A stretch of DNA of 64,000 nucleotides from Hydractinia symbiolongicarpus (taxonomy: Eukaryota > Cnidaria > Hydrozoa > Anthoathecata > Hydractiniidae). This document shows positions 63,528 through 64,000 of this stretch, in pieces (position 1 is the first letter of the stretch; each line of letters begins with the position of its first letter). The translations under genes were made by a program, and so were the position numbers. Location: positions 30,134,501 to 30,198,500 of the forward strand of contig NC_079879.1 of NCBI RefSeq assembly GCF_029227915.1, in the 5' to 3' direction. The notes beneath the pieces are model-generated. The model did not search any database, had not been told where the DNA came from, and was given only the letters and a program-made list of their open reading frames with translations.

Positions 63528-63627
63528 TATTTATTTGCTTTTAGACCTGATGATGGATAATTTTTATCCGAAATATATTGTCAATAAAAAATAGTAAACA
63601 TACTCATTGTTGGTCCTAATATTGGTA
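63443..63627 (-). repeat. terminal inverted copy, right (185 bp)
   Basis: Exact reverse complement of 62548-62732. It includes the ATG used by the open endonuclease frame. Confidence 0.93.
63547..63573 (+). ncRNA. hammerhead-ribozyme-like motif in the right terminal copy
   Basis: CTGATGA, one extra T, a 6-bp stem GGATAA/TTATCC with a TTT loop, then GAAA: the conserved core of hammerhead ribozymes known from Penelope-like elements. I could not close stems I and III convincingly, and the extra base before stem II is unusual, so self-cleavage is uncertain. Confidence 0.45.
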
Positions 63628-63639
63628 ATTGTGAGAATA

Positions 63640-64000
63640 TTTGATTTTTTTAGTTATACTTCTTCAAAAATTTGCACAACACAATTTCACTGAAATATCA
63701 CCAGAAAGACGAAAAAACATTTTTTCTTCCAAGTTTAAAGTAGTCTAATTAACTAAGCTTTCTTCTTCGAGTTGATAAAATGAGCTTCTCTCAAATTAAA
63801 GCTTAGACGCGAAAGAATTACTCAGCGGAAACCCCAAGTTTAAATCGAACAATGTGACTAATCGCTTCAGAGGACATTTTAATTTATCTGTGAGTTGTTT
63901 ACCAAGCTTGGCCAAATCTTACTTTGGTAAAAACTTTGTAGAATACTAATGTTTAATATGGTGAGTGAAACCACTCGCTGGAATATTCAGGATGAAAAGG
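63640..64000. other. window end, no feature seen
   Basis: AT-rich sequence right of the Penelope-like insertion; no open frame, repeat end or RNA gene that I can support. Confidence 0.4.

Larger units (their letters stand above)
62518..63626 (-). mobile_element. short Penelope-like element with inverted terminal copies and 13-bp target duplication
   Basis: Target duplication AATTGTGAGAATA at 62505-62517 and 63627-63639. Inside, 62548-62732 and 63443-63627 are identical in inverted orientation (185 bp, one base overlapping the duplication). Between the terminal copies the minus strand encodes a GIY-YIG endonuclease, the C-terminal domain of Penelope-like retroelements. The reverse transcriptase is absent. 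Thirty bases (62518-62547) remain outside the left copy. Inverted terminal copies and 5' truncation are known for Penelope-like elements. Identical arms indicate a recent insertion. Confidence 0.85.

Overview
The window is animal nuclear DNA: AT-rich, intron-dense and full of transposable elements. A cnidarian is my best guess, from the mix of RTE-type LINE with a PHD-like tail, pogo, Penelope-like, tyrosine-recombinase and piggyBac-type elements. That is an inference; no species can be named from what I can see. There are no operons of bacterial type and no CRISPR array, and I found no rRNA or tRNA.

Left part (about 0.15-37.1 kb, minus strand): one giant gene, MDN1 (midasin/Rea1), the six-AAA-module ATPase that strips assembly factors from the pre-60S ribosome. 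I read about 70 exons that join in phase into roughly 4,080 residues: N-terminal domain, AAA1 to AAA6, and most of the long linker. The gene runs off the left edge, so the Asp/Glu-rich stretch and the MIDAS domain are outside. Its introns carry insertions: a pogo-like transposon (4.6-6.5 kb), a TTAA-flanked piggyBac-type MITE (19.2-20.1 kb), a 113-bp perfect hairpin (25.4-25.6 kb), a 1.1-kb terminal-inverted-repeat element with an internal 54-bp array (26.4-27.5 kb), an interspersed repeat (30.6-31.4 kb) and a satellite-bearing element (34.7-35.6 kb).

Just upstream on the same strand (37.6-38.3 kb) is a complete three-exon gene for a 153-residue protein I do not recognise, only a few hundred bases from the first MDN1 exons.

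Middle part (38.4-49.7 kb): an element graveyard. It holds an inverted pair of 54-bp satellite arrays, a nearly full-length RTE-type LINE with only four nonsense codons, decayed Ty3/gypsy sequence, and about 3.4 kb with no gene I can support.

Right part (plus strand): a complete nine-exon histidine acid phosphatase of the lysophosphatidic acid phosphatase (ACP6) type, 415 residues (51.6-57.8 kb). Its first coding exon is duplicated by a 243-bp direct repeat that flanks a truncated tyrosine-recombinase element. Further right is a two-exon gene for a small secreted cysteine-rich peptide (60.8-61.05 kb). The window ends with a short Penelope-like insertion that has a GIY-YIG endonuclease, 185-bp identical inverted terminal copies, hammerhead-like motifs and a 13-bp target duplication.
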